Positions 52,760 through 61,987 of a stretch of DNA of 64,000 bases are shown piece after piece; position 1 is the first letter of the stretch; each line of letters begins with the position of its first letter. A model generated the notes under the pieces. It had not been told where the DNA came from and ran no database searches. It worked only from the letters and a program-made list of their open reading frames with translations. The position numbers and the translations under genes were made by a program. The DNA is taken from positions 1,426,001 through 1,490,000 of the forward strand of contig NZ_CP141769.1 of assembly GCF_035621355.1 (NCBI RefSeq), read 5' to 3'. The DNA is from Thiobacillus sp. SCUT-2 (lineage in GTDB: Bacteria > Pseudomonadota > Gammaproteobacteria > Burkholderiales > Thiobacillaceae).

Positions 52760-52783
52760 AACCCCGCTTCGGCGGGGTTTGTT
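52760..52783. terminator. Rho-independent terminator
   Basis: AACCCCGC, TTCG loop, GCGGGGTT, then TGTTATTT. An 8-bp stem with T-rich tail 18 nt after the PEP-CTERM stop; the next gene is convergent, so it may serve both. Confidence 0.8.
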
Positions 52784-52916
52784 ATTTCTGGCGTCTGCTT
52801 TGAAGTTTATTGCCGACGCCTCTAAAGCGCGTGCGGGAAGGACTGCTGTGGGTCGATAGCCGCCCTCCACCGCCAACACGGCGCCGGGACCGACGACGGT
52901 CCCATTTTTTCCGCTC

Positions 52917-54200
52917 CTACCCGGCCAGCTTCCGATACAAGGTTCGCTCGCTGATGCCCAGTTGCCGGGCCAGCGATTTGCGGTCGCCGCCGTGCTGCGC
53001 CAGCGCCCACTGCAGGTAGCGGCGCTCGGCGACGTCGAGCGGCACGATGCCGTCGACGCCTGGCATGCCGTTCGTGGCGTCGCCCGCGAGCTCGCGCGGA
53101 AAATGCTCCGGCAGCAGCGTGTCGCCATCGGCCATCAGCAGCGCGCGCTCGAGGAGATTGCGAAGTTCGCGGATATTGCCGGGATAGTCCCAGGCGAGCA
53201 GGTTCGACTTCGCGGCCTCGCTCAGGGCGCGCGGCCGCCCCGGCGACAGCCGCGCGAGCAGGGTTTCGGCCAGCAGCACGATGTCGTCGCGCCGCTCGCG
53301 CAGCGCGGGCAGGGGGATCGGGAACACGCTCAGCCGGTAATAGAGGTCGCGGCGGAACGCGCCCGCCTCGACCATGGCCTTGAGGTCGCGATGGGTCGCC
53401 GCGATGAGGCGGAAATCGCTGCGCATCGTGTCGACGCCGCCGACCCGGCGGAAGGTGCCGGTCTCGAGCAGGCGCAAGAGCTTGACCTGCATCGCAAGCG
53501 GAATGTCGCCGACCTCGTCGAGGAACAGCGTGCCGCCCGACGCCGCTTCGACCAGGCCAGGCTTGCGCTGGGTGGCGCCGGTGAACGCGCCCTTCTCGTA
53601 GCCGAACAGCTCGCTCTCGAACAGCGTTTCGGTGAGGCCCGAGCATTCGACGACGACGAAGGGGCCCTGCCCGCGCCCGCTCTGCTGGTGGATCGCCTGC
53701 GCGACCAGTTCCTTGCCGGTGCCCGATTCGCCGAGCAGCAGCGCGGTGGTGGGCGCGGGTGCCACGCGCCGCACCAGTTCGAGCATGCGGTTGAACGCCG
53801 GCGACTTGCCGACCAGTCCGCTTTCGGCGGGAAAGCTGCTCGCCTCGCGCACCGTCAGCATGCGCTCGACGAAGTATTCGATCCGGCCGGATGCGCCCGT
53901 GATCGGGGTCAGTTCGACGTCGACATGTTCCTCGCCGCGCGGCGTGTGGTGCAGGTGCAGCACGCGGCGCGGTTCGCCGCTCGCCCGGCTGGCCGACAGC
54001 GGGCACGACTCGCCGCACTCGTCGCATGGCTGCCGGTAGCCGTGCGACACGGCATAGCAGAACTGCCCGACGACGTCGCGGCCGCCGGCGTAATGGCGGC
54101 GGTAGGCGGCGTTGGCGGCGACGATCCGGTAATCCGCCCCCATCACGATCTGCGCATCGGGATGCTCCTCGAGAAAACTGATCAGTTCGTTCAGCGGCAT
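52917..54200 (-). CDS. Sigma-54-dependent transcriptional activator with Cys-rich PAS sensor
   Basis: 427 residues. N-terminal PAS domain (about 10-120) with four cysteines: C48, C59, C62 and C66, in the pattern [21 protein letters not shown], suited to binding a redox cofactor. AAA+ domain with Walker A GESGTGKE (157-164), the sigma-54 contact loop GAFTGA, and Walker [13 protein letters not shown]-terminal Fis-type helix-turn-helix ([20 protein letters not shown]). Divergent from the cytochrome bd operon, whose promoter is of the -24/-12 type, so it is the probable activator of that operon. Confidence 0.9.
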   Translation of the reverse strand: MPLNELISFLEEHPDAQIVMGADYRIVAANAAYRRHYAGGRDVVGQFCYAVSHGYRQPCDECGESCPLSASRASGEPRRVLHLHHTPRGEEHVDVELTPITGASGRIEYFVERMLTVREASSFPAESGLVGKSPAFNRMLELVRRVAPAPTTALLLGESGTGKELVAQAIHQQSGRGQGPFVVVECSGLTETLFESELFGYEKGAFTGATQRKPGLVEAASGGTLFLDEVGDIPLAMQVKLLRLLETGTFRRVGGVDTMRSDFRLIAATHRDLKAMVEAGAFRRDLYYRLSVFPIPLPALRERRDDIVLLAETLLARLSPGRPRALSEAAKSNLLAWDYPGNIRELRNLLERALLMADGDTLLPEHFPRELAGDATNGMPGVDGIVPLDVAERRYLQWALAQHGGDRKSLARQLGISERTLYRKLAG

Positions 54201-54210
54201 TGGGGCGGGC

Positions 54211-54323
54211 CTGTCATATTTGACAGCTCACCTTAGCGCGTTTTGCCAGTTTTGGCATATCTGTGGGCCTGCAGCCCTGGCCTCCATGGACTATCCTGTT
54301 GAAATCACTGGACAACTTTGTCC
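54211..54323. promoter_or_regulatory. Three 5-4-5 dyads upstream of the cyd promoter
   Basis: TGTCA-tatt-TGACA (54212-54225, inside CTGTCA/TGACAG), TGCCA-gttt-TGGCA (54244-54257) and GGACA-actt-TGTCC (54310-54323). The first two centres are 32 bp apart, three helical turns. All lie 20-130 bp before the -24 element, where an enhancer-binding activator would sit. Confidence 0.6.
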
Positions 54324-54342
54324 GCCACGCGGGGCCCGGAGC

Positions 54343-54357
54343 TGGCACGGGCCTTGC
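54343..54357 (+). promoter_or_regulatory. Sigma-54 promoter of the cyd operon
   Basis: TGGCACGGGCCTTGC: exact -24 GG and -12 GC elements with correct spacing, 17 nt before the cydP start. Confidence 0.85.
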
Positions 54358-54374
54358 GGACGTCCGGAGTGCAC

Positions 54375-54590
54375 ATGAAGAAGCCCCTGCCTGCCTTCCT
54401 GCGACATCCGCTCGCCCGCGAAATCGGGCTGGCGCTCCTTGTCAAACTGATCCTGATCGCCGCGATCTTCTACGCCTTCTTCGGCGGCCCCGCCGTGCCG
54501 ACCGACGCCGACAGCGTCGCCGCGCGCCTGGTTGGGCCGGAAGTCGCCGCCCCCTCATCGTCCACCTCCGGGAGTGACCATGCCCACTGA
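54375..54590 (+). CDS. cydP: Cytochrome bd oxidase small subunit CydP
   Basis: 71 residues, MKKPLPAFLRHPLAREIGLA, then one membrane helix (LLVKLILIAAIFYAFF), and a polar Ser/Pro-rich tail. Matches the short CydP proteins found ahead of cydAB in betaproteobacteria. The end overlaps the cydA start by 11 nt. Probably stabilises or assembles the oxidase. Confidence 0.8.
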   Translation: MKKPLPAFLRHPLAREIGLALLVKLILIAAIFYAFFGGPAVPTDADSVAARLVGPEVAAPSSSTSGSDHAH

Positions 54591-56172
54591 AGAACTCGTC
54601 GACCTCTCGCGGCTGCAATTCGCGGTCACCGCGCTGTATCACTTCCTGTTCGTGCCGCTGACGCTGGGGCTGGCCTTCATCCTGGTGATCATGGAACTGA
54701 CCTACGTCATCACCGACCGCCCCGTCTACAAGGATATGGTGCGCTTCTGGGGCAAGCTGTTCGGCATCAACTTCGCGCTCGGGGTGACCACCGGCATCAC
54801 CATGGAATTCCAGTTCGGCACCAACTGGGCCTACTACTCGCACTACGTCGGCGACATCTTCGGCGCGCCGCTGGCGATCGAGGGGCTGATGGCCTTCTTC
54901 CTCGAGTCGACCTTCATCGGCCTGTTCTTCTTCGGCTGGGACCGCCTCAACAAGTGGCAGCACCTGATGGTGACGATCCTGATGGCGGTCGGCTCCAACC
55001 TCTCGGCGCTGTGGATCCTGATCGCCAACGGCTGGATGCAGAACCCGGTCGGCGCGACCTTCTCGTGGGTCACGATGCGCATGGAGATGAGCGACTTCTG
55101 GTCGATCATCTTCAACCCGGTGGCGCAGGCCAAGTTCGTGCACACGGTCTCGGCCGGCTACGTCACCGCCTCGCTGTTCGTGCTCGGCATTTCCAGCTGG
55201 TACCTGCTGAAGGGCCGCGACATCGAGTTCGCGCGCCGCTCGTTCCGCATCGCCGCGGGCTTCGGCTTCGCTTCCGCGCTGTCGGTCATCGTGCTGGGCG
55301 ACGAATCGGGCTACACCGTCGGCGAGGCGCAGCAGACCAAGATGGCGGCAATCGAGGCGGTGTGGGAGACCGAGCCGGCGCCGGCCGCCTTCACCGTGTT
55401 CGCGCTGCCCAACCAGCAGGCCGAGCGCAACGACTACCAGCTGCAGATTCCCTACGTGCTGGGCCTGATCGGCACCCGCTCGATCAGCCAGACGCTGCCC
55501 GGCATCAAGGAGATCAAGGAACGCAACCGCGAGCGCATCGAGGACGGCATCAAGGCCGTGGTCGCGCTGGAACGGCTGCGCCGGAACCATGACGACGCGG
55601 ACGCCCGCGCCACGTTCGAGGCGCATCAGGGCGACCTCGGCTTCGGGCTGCTGCTGAAGAAATACACCGCCGACGTCGCGCAGGCCACGCCCGAGATGAT
55701 CCAGCAGGCCGTCGACGACACCATCCCGCGCGTCGCGCCCCTGTTCTGGAGCTTCCGCTTCATGGTGGCGCTCGGCTTCCTCTTCCTCGCACTGTTCACG
55801 CTCGCGCTGTTCTACTCGGTCAAGGGAAGCTTCCTCGAGAAGAAATGGCTGCTGCGCTGGGCGATGTGGTTCATCCCCATGCCGTGGATCGCCGCCGAGC
55901 TCGGCTGGGTGGTCGCCGAGTACGGCCGCCAGCCCTGGACGATCTACGGCGTGCTGCCCACGCAGATATCGGTGTCGAACCTCACGCCCGCCAGCATCTA
56001 CGGCTCGCTCGCCGGCTTCGTCGGCTTCTACACCCTGCTGCTGATCGTCGAAATGGTTCTGATGATCAAGTACGCGCGCCAGGGCCCGTCCAGCCTCGGC
56101 ACCGGCAAGTACCACGGCGAGAAGGCGGGCGGCGGCGCCGTGCCCGCAGGCGCACCGGCACAGCAGATCTAA
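54580..56172 (+). CDS. cydA: Cytochrome bd ubiquinol oxidase subunit I
   Basis: 530 residues, nine membrane helices. Begins LSRLQFAVTALYHFLFVPLTLG with the heme-ligand His; ITMEFQFGTNW, a long Q-loop region (about 240-390) and GWVVAEYGRQPW are typical. It oxidises ubiquinol and reduces oxygen to water at heme d with high affinity. ATG 54580 follows GGGAG. Confidence 0.95.
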   Translation: MPTEELVDLSRLQFAVTALYHFLFVPLTLGLAFILVIMELTYVITDRPVYKDMVRFWGKLFGINFALGVTTGITMEFQFGTNWAYYSHYVGDIFGAPLAIEGLMAFFLESTFIGLFFFGWDRLNKWQHLMVTILMAVGSNLSALWILIANGWMQNPVGATFSWVTMRMEMSDFWSIIFNPVAQAKFVHTVSAGYVTASLFVLGISSWYLLKGRDIEFARRSFRIAAGFGFASALSVIVLGDESGYTVGEAQQTKMAAIEAVWETEPAPAAFTVFALPNQQAERNDYQLQIPYVLGLIGTRSISQTLPGIKEIKERNRERIEDGIKAVVALERLRRNHDDADARATFEAHQGDLGFGLLLKKYTADVAQATPEMIQQAVDDTIPRVAPLFWSFRFMVALGFLFLALFTLALFYSVKGSFLEKKWLLRWAMWFIPMPWIAAELGWVVAEYGRQPWTIYGVLPTQISVSNLTPASIYGSLAGFVGFYTLLLIVEMVLMIKYARQGPSSLGTGKYHGEKAGGGAVPAGAPAQQI

Positions 56173-56181
56173 GGAGCTGAC

Positions 56182-57318
56182 ATGGACTACGAAACCCTCA
56201 AACTGATCTGGTGGCTGCTCATCGGCGTGCTGCTCGTCGGCTTCGCCGTCATGGACGGCCACGACATGGGCATGGGTGTGCTGCTGCCCTTCGTCGGCAG
56301 GAACGACCTCGAACGGCGCGCCCTGATCAACACCGTCGCGCCGCACTGGGACGGCAACCAGGTCTGGTTCATCACCGCCGGCGGCGCGATCTTCGCGGCC
56401 TGGCCGCTGGTCTACGCGACCGCGTTCTCCGGCTTCTACTGGGCGATGATGGCCGCGCTGTGGGCGCTGTTCTTCCGCCCGGTCGGCTTCGACTACCGCT
56501 CGAAGATCCAGAACGCGGCCTGGCGCAGCACCTGGGACTGGGGGCTGTTCATCGGCGGCGCGGTGCCGCCGATCATCTTCGGCGTCGCCTTCGGCAACCT
56601 GCTGCAGGGCGTGCCCTTCCATTTCAACGACTACCTGATGTCGACCTACACCGGCAGCTTCTGGGCGCTGCTCAACCCGTTCGCCCTGCTGGCGGGCGTG
56701 GTGAGCCTGGCGATGATCACCACCCAGGGCGCGAACTACCTGATGATGCGCACCGAGGGCAACCTCTACCGCCGCGTGCGTGGCGCCAGCCAGGTCTTCG
56801 CCGCGCTGACCATCGTCACCTTCGCGCTCGCCGGGGTGTGGGTCGCGAAGGGCATCGACGGCTACGTCATCACCAGCGCGGTCGACCCCAACGCGCTGCC
56901 GGACCCGCTGGCCAAGACGGTGGAAATCGCGACCGGCGCCTGGATGCGCAACTATGCGCAACACGGCTGGGCGATGTGGGTTCCCGTCGTCGCCTTTGCC
57001 GCGCTCGCGGCCAGCCTGGCGTTCGCGCGCCTCAACAAGGCCGGCGCCGCATTCTGGTCGTCGTCGTTGGCATGCGCCGGCATCATCGGCACCGCCGGCG
57101 TGTCGATGTTCCCCTTCGTCATGCCGTCGTCGAGCGACCCGCGCTCGAGCCTGACGGTGTACGACGCGGTGTCCTCGCATCTCACCCTCGGCCTGATGCT
57201 CGGCGCCACCGTGATCTTCATGCCGCTGATCATCTTCTACACCGCGTGGGCCTACAAGGTGATGTGGGGCAAGGTCACCACCGAATACATCGCCGCCAAC
57301 GACAAGTCGGTCTACTGA
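56182..57318 (+). CDS. cydB: Cytochrome bd ubiquinol oxidase subunit II
   Basis: 378 residues, eight to nine helices. MDYETLKLIWWLLIGVLLVGF, then MDGHDMGMGVLLPFVG and WDGNQVWFITAGGAIFAAWP are CydB signatures. 9 nt after cydA with AAGGAG upstream. Forms the oxidase core with CydA. Confidence 0.95.
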   Translation: MDYETLKLIWWLLIGVLLVGFAVMDGHDMGMGVLLPFVGRNDLERRALINTVAPHWDGNQVWFITAGGAIFAAWPLVYATAFSGFYWAMMAALWALFFRPVGFDYRSKIQNAAWRSTWDWGLFIGGAVPPIIFGVAFGNLLQGVPFHFNDYLMSTYTGSFWALLNPFALLAGVVSLAMITTQGANYLMMRTEGNLYRRVRGASQVFAALTIVTFALAGVWVAKGIDGYVITSAVDPNALPDPLAKTVEIATGAWMRNYAQHGWAMWVPVVAFAALAASLAFARLNKAGAAFWSSSLACAGIIGTAGVSMFPFVMPSSSDPRSSLTVYDAVSSHLTLGLMLGATVIFMPLIIFYTAWAYKVMWGKVTTEYIAANDKSVY

Positions 57319-57329
57319 AAGGAACCGCC

Positions 57330-57467
57330 ATGTGGTATTTCGCCTGGATCCTCGGTGTCACCATGGCCGTGCTGCTGGCCTCGATCAACGCGATGATGTG
57401 CGATGCCCGCGAATGCCCGCCCGACGCCGCACGCGACGCCCCCAGGGACGATGCGCGCCGGGGTTGA
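57330..57467 (+). CDS. cydX: Cytochrome bd oxidase small subunit CydX
   Basis: 45 residues: MWYFAWILGVTMAVLLASIN, then AMMCDARECP and a charged tail. The MWYFAWILG start and single helix are diagnostic. AAAGGA 7 nt upstream. Needed for heme d stability in known enzymes. Confidence 0.92.
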   Translation: MWYFAWILGVTMAVLLASINAMMCDARECPPDAARDAPRDDARRG

Positions 57468-57780
57468 GCCGCTCGCGGCCCCGTCCGTGCCGAAGCAGCC
57501 TGTGCTCGAACGCGGCTGGGCGCGCGCAATTTCGCTTGGCTGCGCGCTCGCGCTGATGCTCCTCGTCACGCTGTTCCCGCGCGGGCTGACCGCCGCGGAC
57601 GGCGCCCCTGCCGGCCACGGCCTGCTCATGCTGATCATGTGGGGCCTGTCGGCGGGATTCGTCCACGGCGTCGGCTTCGTCCCCCGCAACCCCGCGCTGC
57701 GCCTCGTGCTCGGCCCGCTCGCCGCGTGGCTCGGGATGGGCGCCGGCTTCGCCGTCTATGTGCGGCATCTGCTGGGATAA
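57451..57780 (+). CDS. ybgE: Cyd operon protein YbgE-like
   Basis: 109 residues with three membrane helices (LGCALALMLLVTLFP; LLMLIMWGLSAGFVHGVGF; LVLGPLAAWLGMGAGFAVY). The HGVGFVPRNPALR segment fits YbgE/CydE proteins, which often end cyd operons. ATG 57451 overlaps cydX by 17 nt. Confidence 0.75.
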   Translation: MRAGVEPLAAPSVPKQPVLERGWARAISLGCALALMLLVTLFPRGLTAADGAPAGHGLLMLIMWGLSAGFVHGVGFVPRNPALRLVLGPLAAWLGMGAGFAVYVRHLLG

Positions 57781-57851
57781 GCGCGCGTCACGTGCAGTGA
57801 TCCATCCTCTCGCGCGCCATCCGCGCGTGCGTCAATCATCCCCCCGCGCGC

Positions 57852-59963
57852 TCAGTTCCACATCGCCTTCATCTTCGACAGCACCTCGACGACCTCGGGC
57901 GGCGGCGGGCTCGCCGCAGGCGCGGCGGGCGCCTCCGGCCACGCGCGGCTGTCGAACAGCGCCGCCATGCCGGGCGGAATGAAGCGCGTGCGCCCCGCAT
58001 AGACGTGGCGGTCGCCGTAGCCCGTCTGCTGCGTGACGTAGAAGCGCTGCGGCACCACGATCTGCAGGTGGTCCTTGGCGCGCGTCATCGCGACGTACAG
58101 CAGGCGCCGCTCCTCCTCGATCTCCTGCGGCGTGCCGGTCGCCAGGTCGGACGGGATGCAGCCGTCGACCGCGTTCAGCAGCGTCACCGCCTTCCACTCC
58201 TGCCCCTTGGCCGAATGGATCGTCGACAGGATCAGGTAGTCCTCGTCGCGCAGCGGTACCCCGGCCTCGTCGCTGGTAGCGTCGGGCGGGTCGAGCGTGA
58301 GCTCGGTGAGGAAACGCTGGCGCGACGGATAGGTGCGTGCGATCTGCGCGAGCTGGGCGAGGTCGCCCTCGCGCACGGCGGCGTCCTCGTACAGGCGTTC
58401 GAGGTGCGCGCCATACCAGCCCGCGATCGTCTCGAATTCGGCCGGCCACGGCACCTCGCGCCCGTGCAGCGCCTCGACCAGCGCGAGGAAATCCTGCCAT
58501 GCCGGCGCCGCCGCCGCGGGCACGCGCGCCTCGCGCAGTGCCATCGCCACGTCCTGCACCGAGGCGACCTGGTCGAGCACCTGCGCCGCGGTCTTCGGCC
58601 CGACGCCGGACATCAGCTGCAGCATGCGGAAGCCGGCGACGCGGTCGCGCGGATTCTCGATCCAGCGCAGCACCGCGAGCACGTCCTTGACGTGCGCGGC
58701 CTCGAGGAACTTGAGCCCGCCGAATTTCACGAAGGGAATGTTGCGCCGGACGAGCTCGATCTCCATCGCCGCGCTGTGGTGCGCGGCGCGGAACAGCACC
58801 GCCTGCTGCTTCAGCGCGATGCCGGTTTCGCGCCGCGCCAGCACCTGCTCGACCACGAAGGCCGCCTGGTCCGCCTCGTCGCGCACGCTGACGAGCTGCG
58901 GCCGCTCGGCGGATTCGCGCTCGCTCCACAGCGCCTTGACGTAGCCCTCGGTGGCGCGCGCGATCACGCCGTTGGCGGCGGCGAGGATCGGCTGCGTCGA
59001 ACGGTAGTTGCGCTCGAGCGTGACGATGCGCGCGGGCGGCGCGAACTGCCCGGGGAAGTCGAGGATGTTGCGCACCGTCGCGCCGCGGAACGCGTAGATC
59101 GACTGCGCGTCGTCGCCGACCACGGTCACGCCGGCGCCGTCGGGCTTCAGCGCGCGCACGATGCTCGCCTGCAGCGCGTTGGTGTCCTGGTACTCGTCGA
59201 CCAGGACGTGGCGGAAGCGCGCGCCGATTTCGGCCGCCAGCGCCGGCGCCTCGACCATGTGCGACCAGTAGAGCAGCAGGTCGTCGTAGTCGAGCACGTG
59301 CTGCGCCTGCTTCGCCTCGACGTAGGCGCGGAACAGGCGCTTGAGCTCGTCCTCGAAGTCGGCGCACCACGGATAGCGCTGCGCGAGCACGTCGGCGAGC
59401 GGCGCCAGCGTGTTGACCGCCGCCGAGTAGATCGCGAGGCAGGTCTGCTTGCGCGGAAAGCGCTTGCCGGTGTCGGCGAGCCCGAGTTCGTGCCGCACCA
59501 GGTTCATCAGGTCGGCCGAGTCCTCGCGGTCGTGGATCGTGAACGCGGGGTCGAGCCCGATGCGCGGCGCGTATTCGCGCAGCAGGCGCGCGCCGATGCT
59601 GTGGAAGGTGCCGGCCCACGCGAGCTCCGCGCCGGCCAGCTGCGGCCGGCCGGCGGCGACCTGGCGCACGATGCGCTCGACGCGCCGCGCCATCTCGTCG
59701 GCCGCGCGGCGCGAGAAGGTGAGCAGCAGGATGTGGCCGGGATCGGCGCCTCTGGCGACGAGGTGCGCGACGCGGTGCGCCAGCACGTTGGTCTTGCCCG
59801 AGCCCGCGCCGGCGATCACGAGCAAGGGGCCGGGAACGGCGCCCGCGCCCACGCCCACGCCGTGCTCGACGGCGGCGCGCTGCTCGGGGTTGAGACGGGT
59901 CAAATAGGCGTGCGGGTCGGCGTCGGATCCGACGCCGGGAACGGGGTCTGCTACGGTCTGCAT
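57852..59963 (-). CDS. UvrD/Rep/PcrA-type ATP-dependent DNA helicase
   Basis: 703 residues. Superfamily 1A motifs in order: LNPEQRAAV (Q motif), IAGAGSGKT (I, 50-58), LLTFSRRAADEM (Ia), VLVDEYQDTN (II), VGDDAQSIYAFRGA (III), LERNYRST (IV), LSTIHSAKGQEWKAV (V), RLLYVAMTRAKDHL (VI). A 3'-5' helicase for repair or replication restart. It ends without the basic C-terminal extension of UvrD. An overlapping longer frame on this strand is a shadow. Confidence 0.9.
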   Translation of the reverse strand: MQTVADPVPGVGSDADPHAYLTRLNPEQRAAVEHGVGVGAGAVPGPLLVIAGAGSGKTNVLAHRVAHLVARGADPGHILLLTFSRRAADEMARRVERIVRQVAAGRPQLAGAELAWAGTFHSIGARLLREYAPRIGLDPAFTIHDREDSADLMNLVRHELGLADTGKRFPRKQTCLAIYSAAVNTLAPLADVLAQRYPWCADFEDELKRLFRAYVEAKQAQHVLDYDDLLLYWSHMVEAPALAAEIGARFRHVLVDEYQDTNALQASIVRALKPDGAGVTVVGDDAQSIYAFRGATVRNILDFPGQFAPPARIVTLERNYRSTQPILAAANGVIARATEGYVKALWSERESAERPQLVSVRDEADQAAFVVEQVLARRETGIALKQQAVLFRAAHHSAAMEIELVRRNIPFVKFGGLKFLEAAHVKDVLAVLRWIENPRDRVAGFRMLQLMSGVGPKTAAQVLDQVASVQDVAMALREARVPAAAAPAWQDFLALVEALHGREVPWPAEFETIAGWYGAHLERLYEDAAVREGDLAQLAQIARTYPSRQRFLTELTLDPPDATSDEAGVPLRDEDYLILSTIHSAKGQEWKAVTLLNAVDGCIPSDLATGTPQEIEEERRLLYVAMTRAKDHLQIVVPQRFYVTQQTGYGDRHVYAGRTRFIPPGMAALFDSRAWPEAPAAPAASPPPPEVVEVLSKMKAMWN

Positions 59964-60006
59964 GCTGTATTTTTATACAGCATCGAGGCGAGGGCAAGCT
60001 GCCGCG

Positions 60007-60660
60007 TCAGCCCAGCTCGATCGGCTCCAGGCAGGCCGGCACGTCGTTGCGCGCATTGCTGACCAGCGGGCTCACCGGGTAGGCGCGCAGCGCCTCCGGC
60101 GGCACGGCGGCGGGCAGTTCCGTCGACCCGGCCGACAGCCACGCATCGTAGTCGGCCGGCGCCACGATCAGCGGCATGCGGTCGTGCAGGTCGGCGACCG
60201 GCCCAGTGGCTTCGACCGTGACGATCGTGCAGCTTTCGACCACGTCCCCGTCGGGCGCGGTCCAGTGCTCCCACAGGCCGGCCATGCCGAACGGGCCGTC
60301 GTCGCGAAGGCGGACGCAGAAGGGCTGCTTGCGTCCGGCGATCGGCTTCCATTCATAGAACGCGTCCGCCGGGACGAGGCAGTGGCGGCGCCGATAGGCG
60401 CTGCGGAACGCGGGCTTGTCGCCGAGCGACTCGCCGCGCGCATTGATGAGCTTCATCCCGATGCTCGCGTCCTTCGCCCACGACGGGATCAGCCCCCAGC
60501 GGACGAAGGCCAGCGCCCTGCCCGCCTCCGTCTCGCGCACGATCGGAACCGTCTGGCTCGGGGCGATGTTGTAGTGCGGCGGGAAATCCGGCGTCCACAG
60601 CAGGCGGAAGCGCTCGGCGATCACCGCGGGAGAGGAAGTCAGGGCGTAGCGGCCGCACAT
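60007..60660 (-). CDS. yedK: SOS response-associated peptidase (YedK/HMCES)
   Basis: 217 residues. Cys2 directly after the start (MCGRYAL) is the residue that forms a thiazolidine crosslink with abasic sites in single-stranded DNA. N31 (YNIAPSQ), E103 (DAFYEWK) and H159 (LHDRMPLIV) complete the active site. Protects abasic sites and is 44 nt from the helicase gene on the same strand. Confidence 0.93.
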   Translation of the reverse strand: MCGRYALTSSPAVIAERFRLLWTPDFPPHYNIAPSQTVPIVRETEAGRALAFVRWGLIPSWAKDASIGMKLINARGESLGDKPAFRSAYRRRHCLVPADAFYEWKPIAGRKQPFCVRLRDDGPFGMAGLWEHWTAPDGDVVESCTIVTVEATGPVADLHDRMPLIVAPADYDAWLSAGSTELPAAVPPEALRAYPVSPLVSNARNDVPACLEPIELG

Positions 60661-60724
60661 CGTTTCAGTCTAGTGGGAAACGCCGCGGCTCCAGCTCGCG
60701 GAACGGCGTCGCGCCGCCAGCACG

Positions 60725-61276
60725 CTAGCCGGAATCTCCGACGATGCCGGTCGGGATGCCGTCGATGCTGACCCGGTTCTTCTGTTCCCAGTACTGGCGA
60801 ATGCCCGCCTCGCCCTTGGCACGTGCCCAGTCGTTCAACGCTTCGCGGTCGCCCGCGTAGTCGAAGTACGGCACGCCCATCCCGCAGGACGTCTGCACCA
60901 GGTCGACGGCGACGTCGAAGATCTGGCGGGATCCGGGCAGCGGCTTGAACAAGGCCTGCAGTTCGGGCCAGTCCGGGTCCGCCGGGTGGACGGCCCGGGC
61001 GGCTCCGTACAGCCGCAGGATCAGCGGCTTGCCCTCGAAGGCGCAGAACATCACCGTCATGCGCGGGTTCAGCTGCACGTGCGCCGAGGTCTCGTTGCCG
61101 CTGCCGGTGACGTTGAGCCAGACCACGCGCCGGGGGCCGAGCACGGCGAGCGAATCCATCCCCTTGGGCGAGACGTTGACCCGGCTCGTCTCGGTCGCGG
61201 TGCCGACGAAGAAGAGCTTCTGCCGACGGATGAAGTCGATGTGGTTTTGCGAAAGCTCGGAATACTGCTGACCCAT
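60725..61276 (-). CDS. Pyridoxamine 5'-phosphate oxidase-family protein
   Basis: 183 residues from ATG 61276 with GGAG 8 nt upstream. The split-barrel FMN-binding fold is visible: FFVGTATETSRVNVSPKG, VVWLNVTGSGNETSAHVQLNPRMTVMFCAF, LRLYGAARAV. Not a true PdxH by size and ending; likely an F420/FMN or heme-utilisation type enzyme of unknown substrate. Confidence 0.8.
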   Translation of the reverse strand: MGQQYSELSQNHIDFIRRQKLFFVGTATETSRVNVSPKGMDSLAVLGPRRVVWLNVTGSGNETSAHVQLNPRMTVMFCAFEGKPLILRLYGAARAVHPADPDWPELQALFKPLPGSRQIFDVAVDLVQTSCGMGVPYFDYAGDREALNDWARAKGEAGIRQYWEQKNRVSIDGIPTGIVGDSG

Positions 61277-61321
61277 GCGAGGCTCCGTGGAAAAATCACG
61301 CAATGCGCGCGAATCGGGAAA

Positions 61322-61906
61322 TCAGGACGCGCCGTCGTGGATCGCCCGCTCGATGCGCCGGTCCGGCACCAGCCAGATCAGCGCCACGAGGACGTAGATC
61401 GCCTGCGCCAGCCAGTGCGCGACGAACGAGAGTCCGATCGCCGTCACGTAGAAGACGGGCGACAGCTTGCCCTTCCAGTCGGTTCCGATCGCGCGCCGCA
61501 CCGCCGACTCCGGGCCATCGGTCGCGATGATGCAGCGCTGAAGCACGTAGTAGGCGATCGCCGCCATCAGCAGCACGAAGCCGTAGGCGGCCGACGGCAG
61601 CGGCGCGAAATGGTTCTCGCCCATCCAGCCGGTGGCGAAGGGAAACAGCGACAGCCAGAACAGCAGGTTCAGGTTCGCCCACAGCACGCTGCCGGACACG
61701 CGCCGCGCGGCGTGCAGCAGATGGTGGTGGTTGTTCCAGTAGATGCCGACGTAGAGGAAGCTGAGGACGTAGCTCATGAGGCTCGGCATCAGCGGCACGA
61801 GCGCGTCGAAGTCGGTGCCGTGCGGCACCTTCAGCTCCAGCACCATGATGGTGATGATGATGGCGAGCACGCCGTCGCTGAACGCCTCGAGCCGCGCCTT
61901 TCCCAT
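61322..61906 (-). CDS. TMEM175-family (DUF1211) membrane protein, probable potassium channel
   Basis: 194 residues from ATG 61906 with GGAAAGGA upstream. The signature RLEAFSDGVLAIIITIMVLEL (FSDG in helix 1) defines bacterial TMEM175. Six helices, with WNNHHHLL in helix 3. A potassium-selective leak channel in characterised members. Confidence 0.85.
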   Translation of the reverse strand: MGKARLEAFSDGVLAIIITIMVLELKVPHGTDFDALVPLMPSLMSYVLSFLYVGIYWNNHHHLLHAARRVSGSVLWANLNLLFWLSLFPFATGWMGENHFAPLPSAAYGFVLLMAAIAYYVLQRCIIATDGPESAVRRAIGTDWKGKLSPVFYVTAIGLSFVAHWLAQAIYVLVALIWLVPDRRIERAIHDGAS

Positions 61907-61987
61907 TGCCGTCCTTTCCGGGGTCGACGACCGTGCGCCCGCTGCCCGCTGCAACCGCGCGGCGCGCGGTGCGCAGGGCGGCGGGCC

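Noticed and set aside
54442-57180. A 912-residue open frame antisense to cydAB
   Set aside because: It mirrors the cyd genes in a GC-rich region, has low-complexity His/Glu/Arg composition and no domain; cydA and cydB are certain.
57832-59997. A 721-residue frame overlapping the helicase on the same strand
   Set aside because: Arg/Ala-rich shadow; the frame at 57852-59963 carries all helicase motifs.
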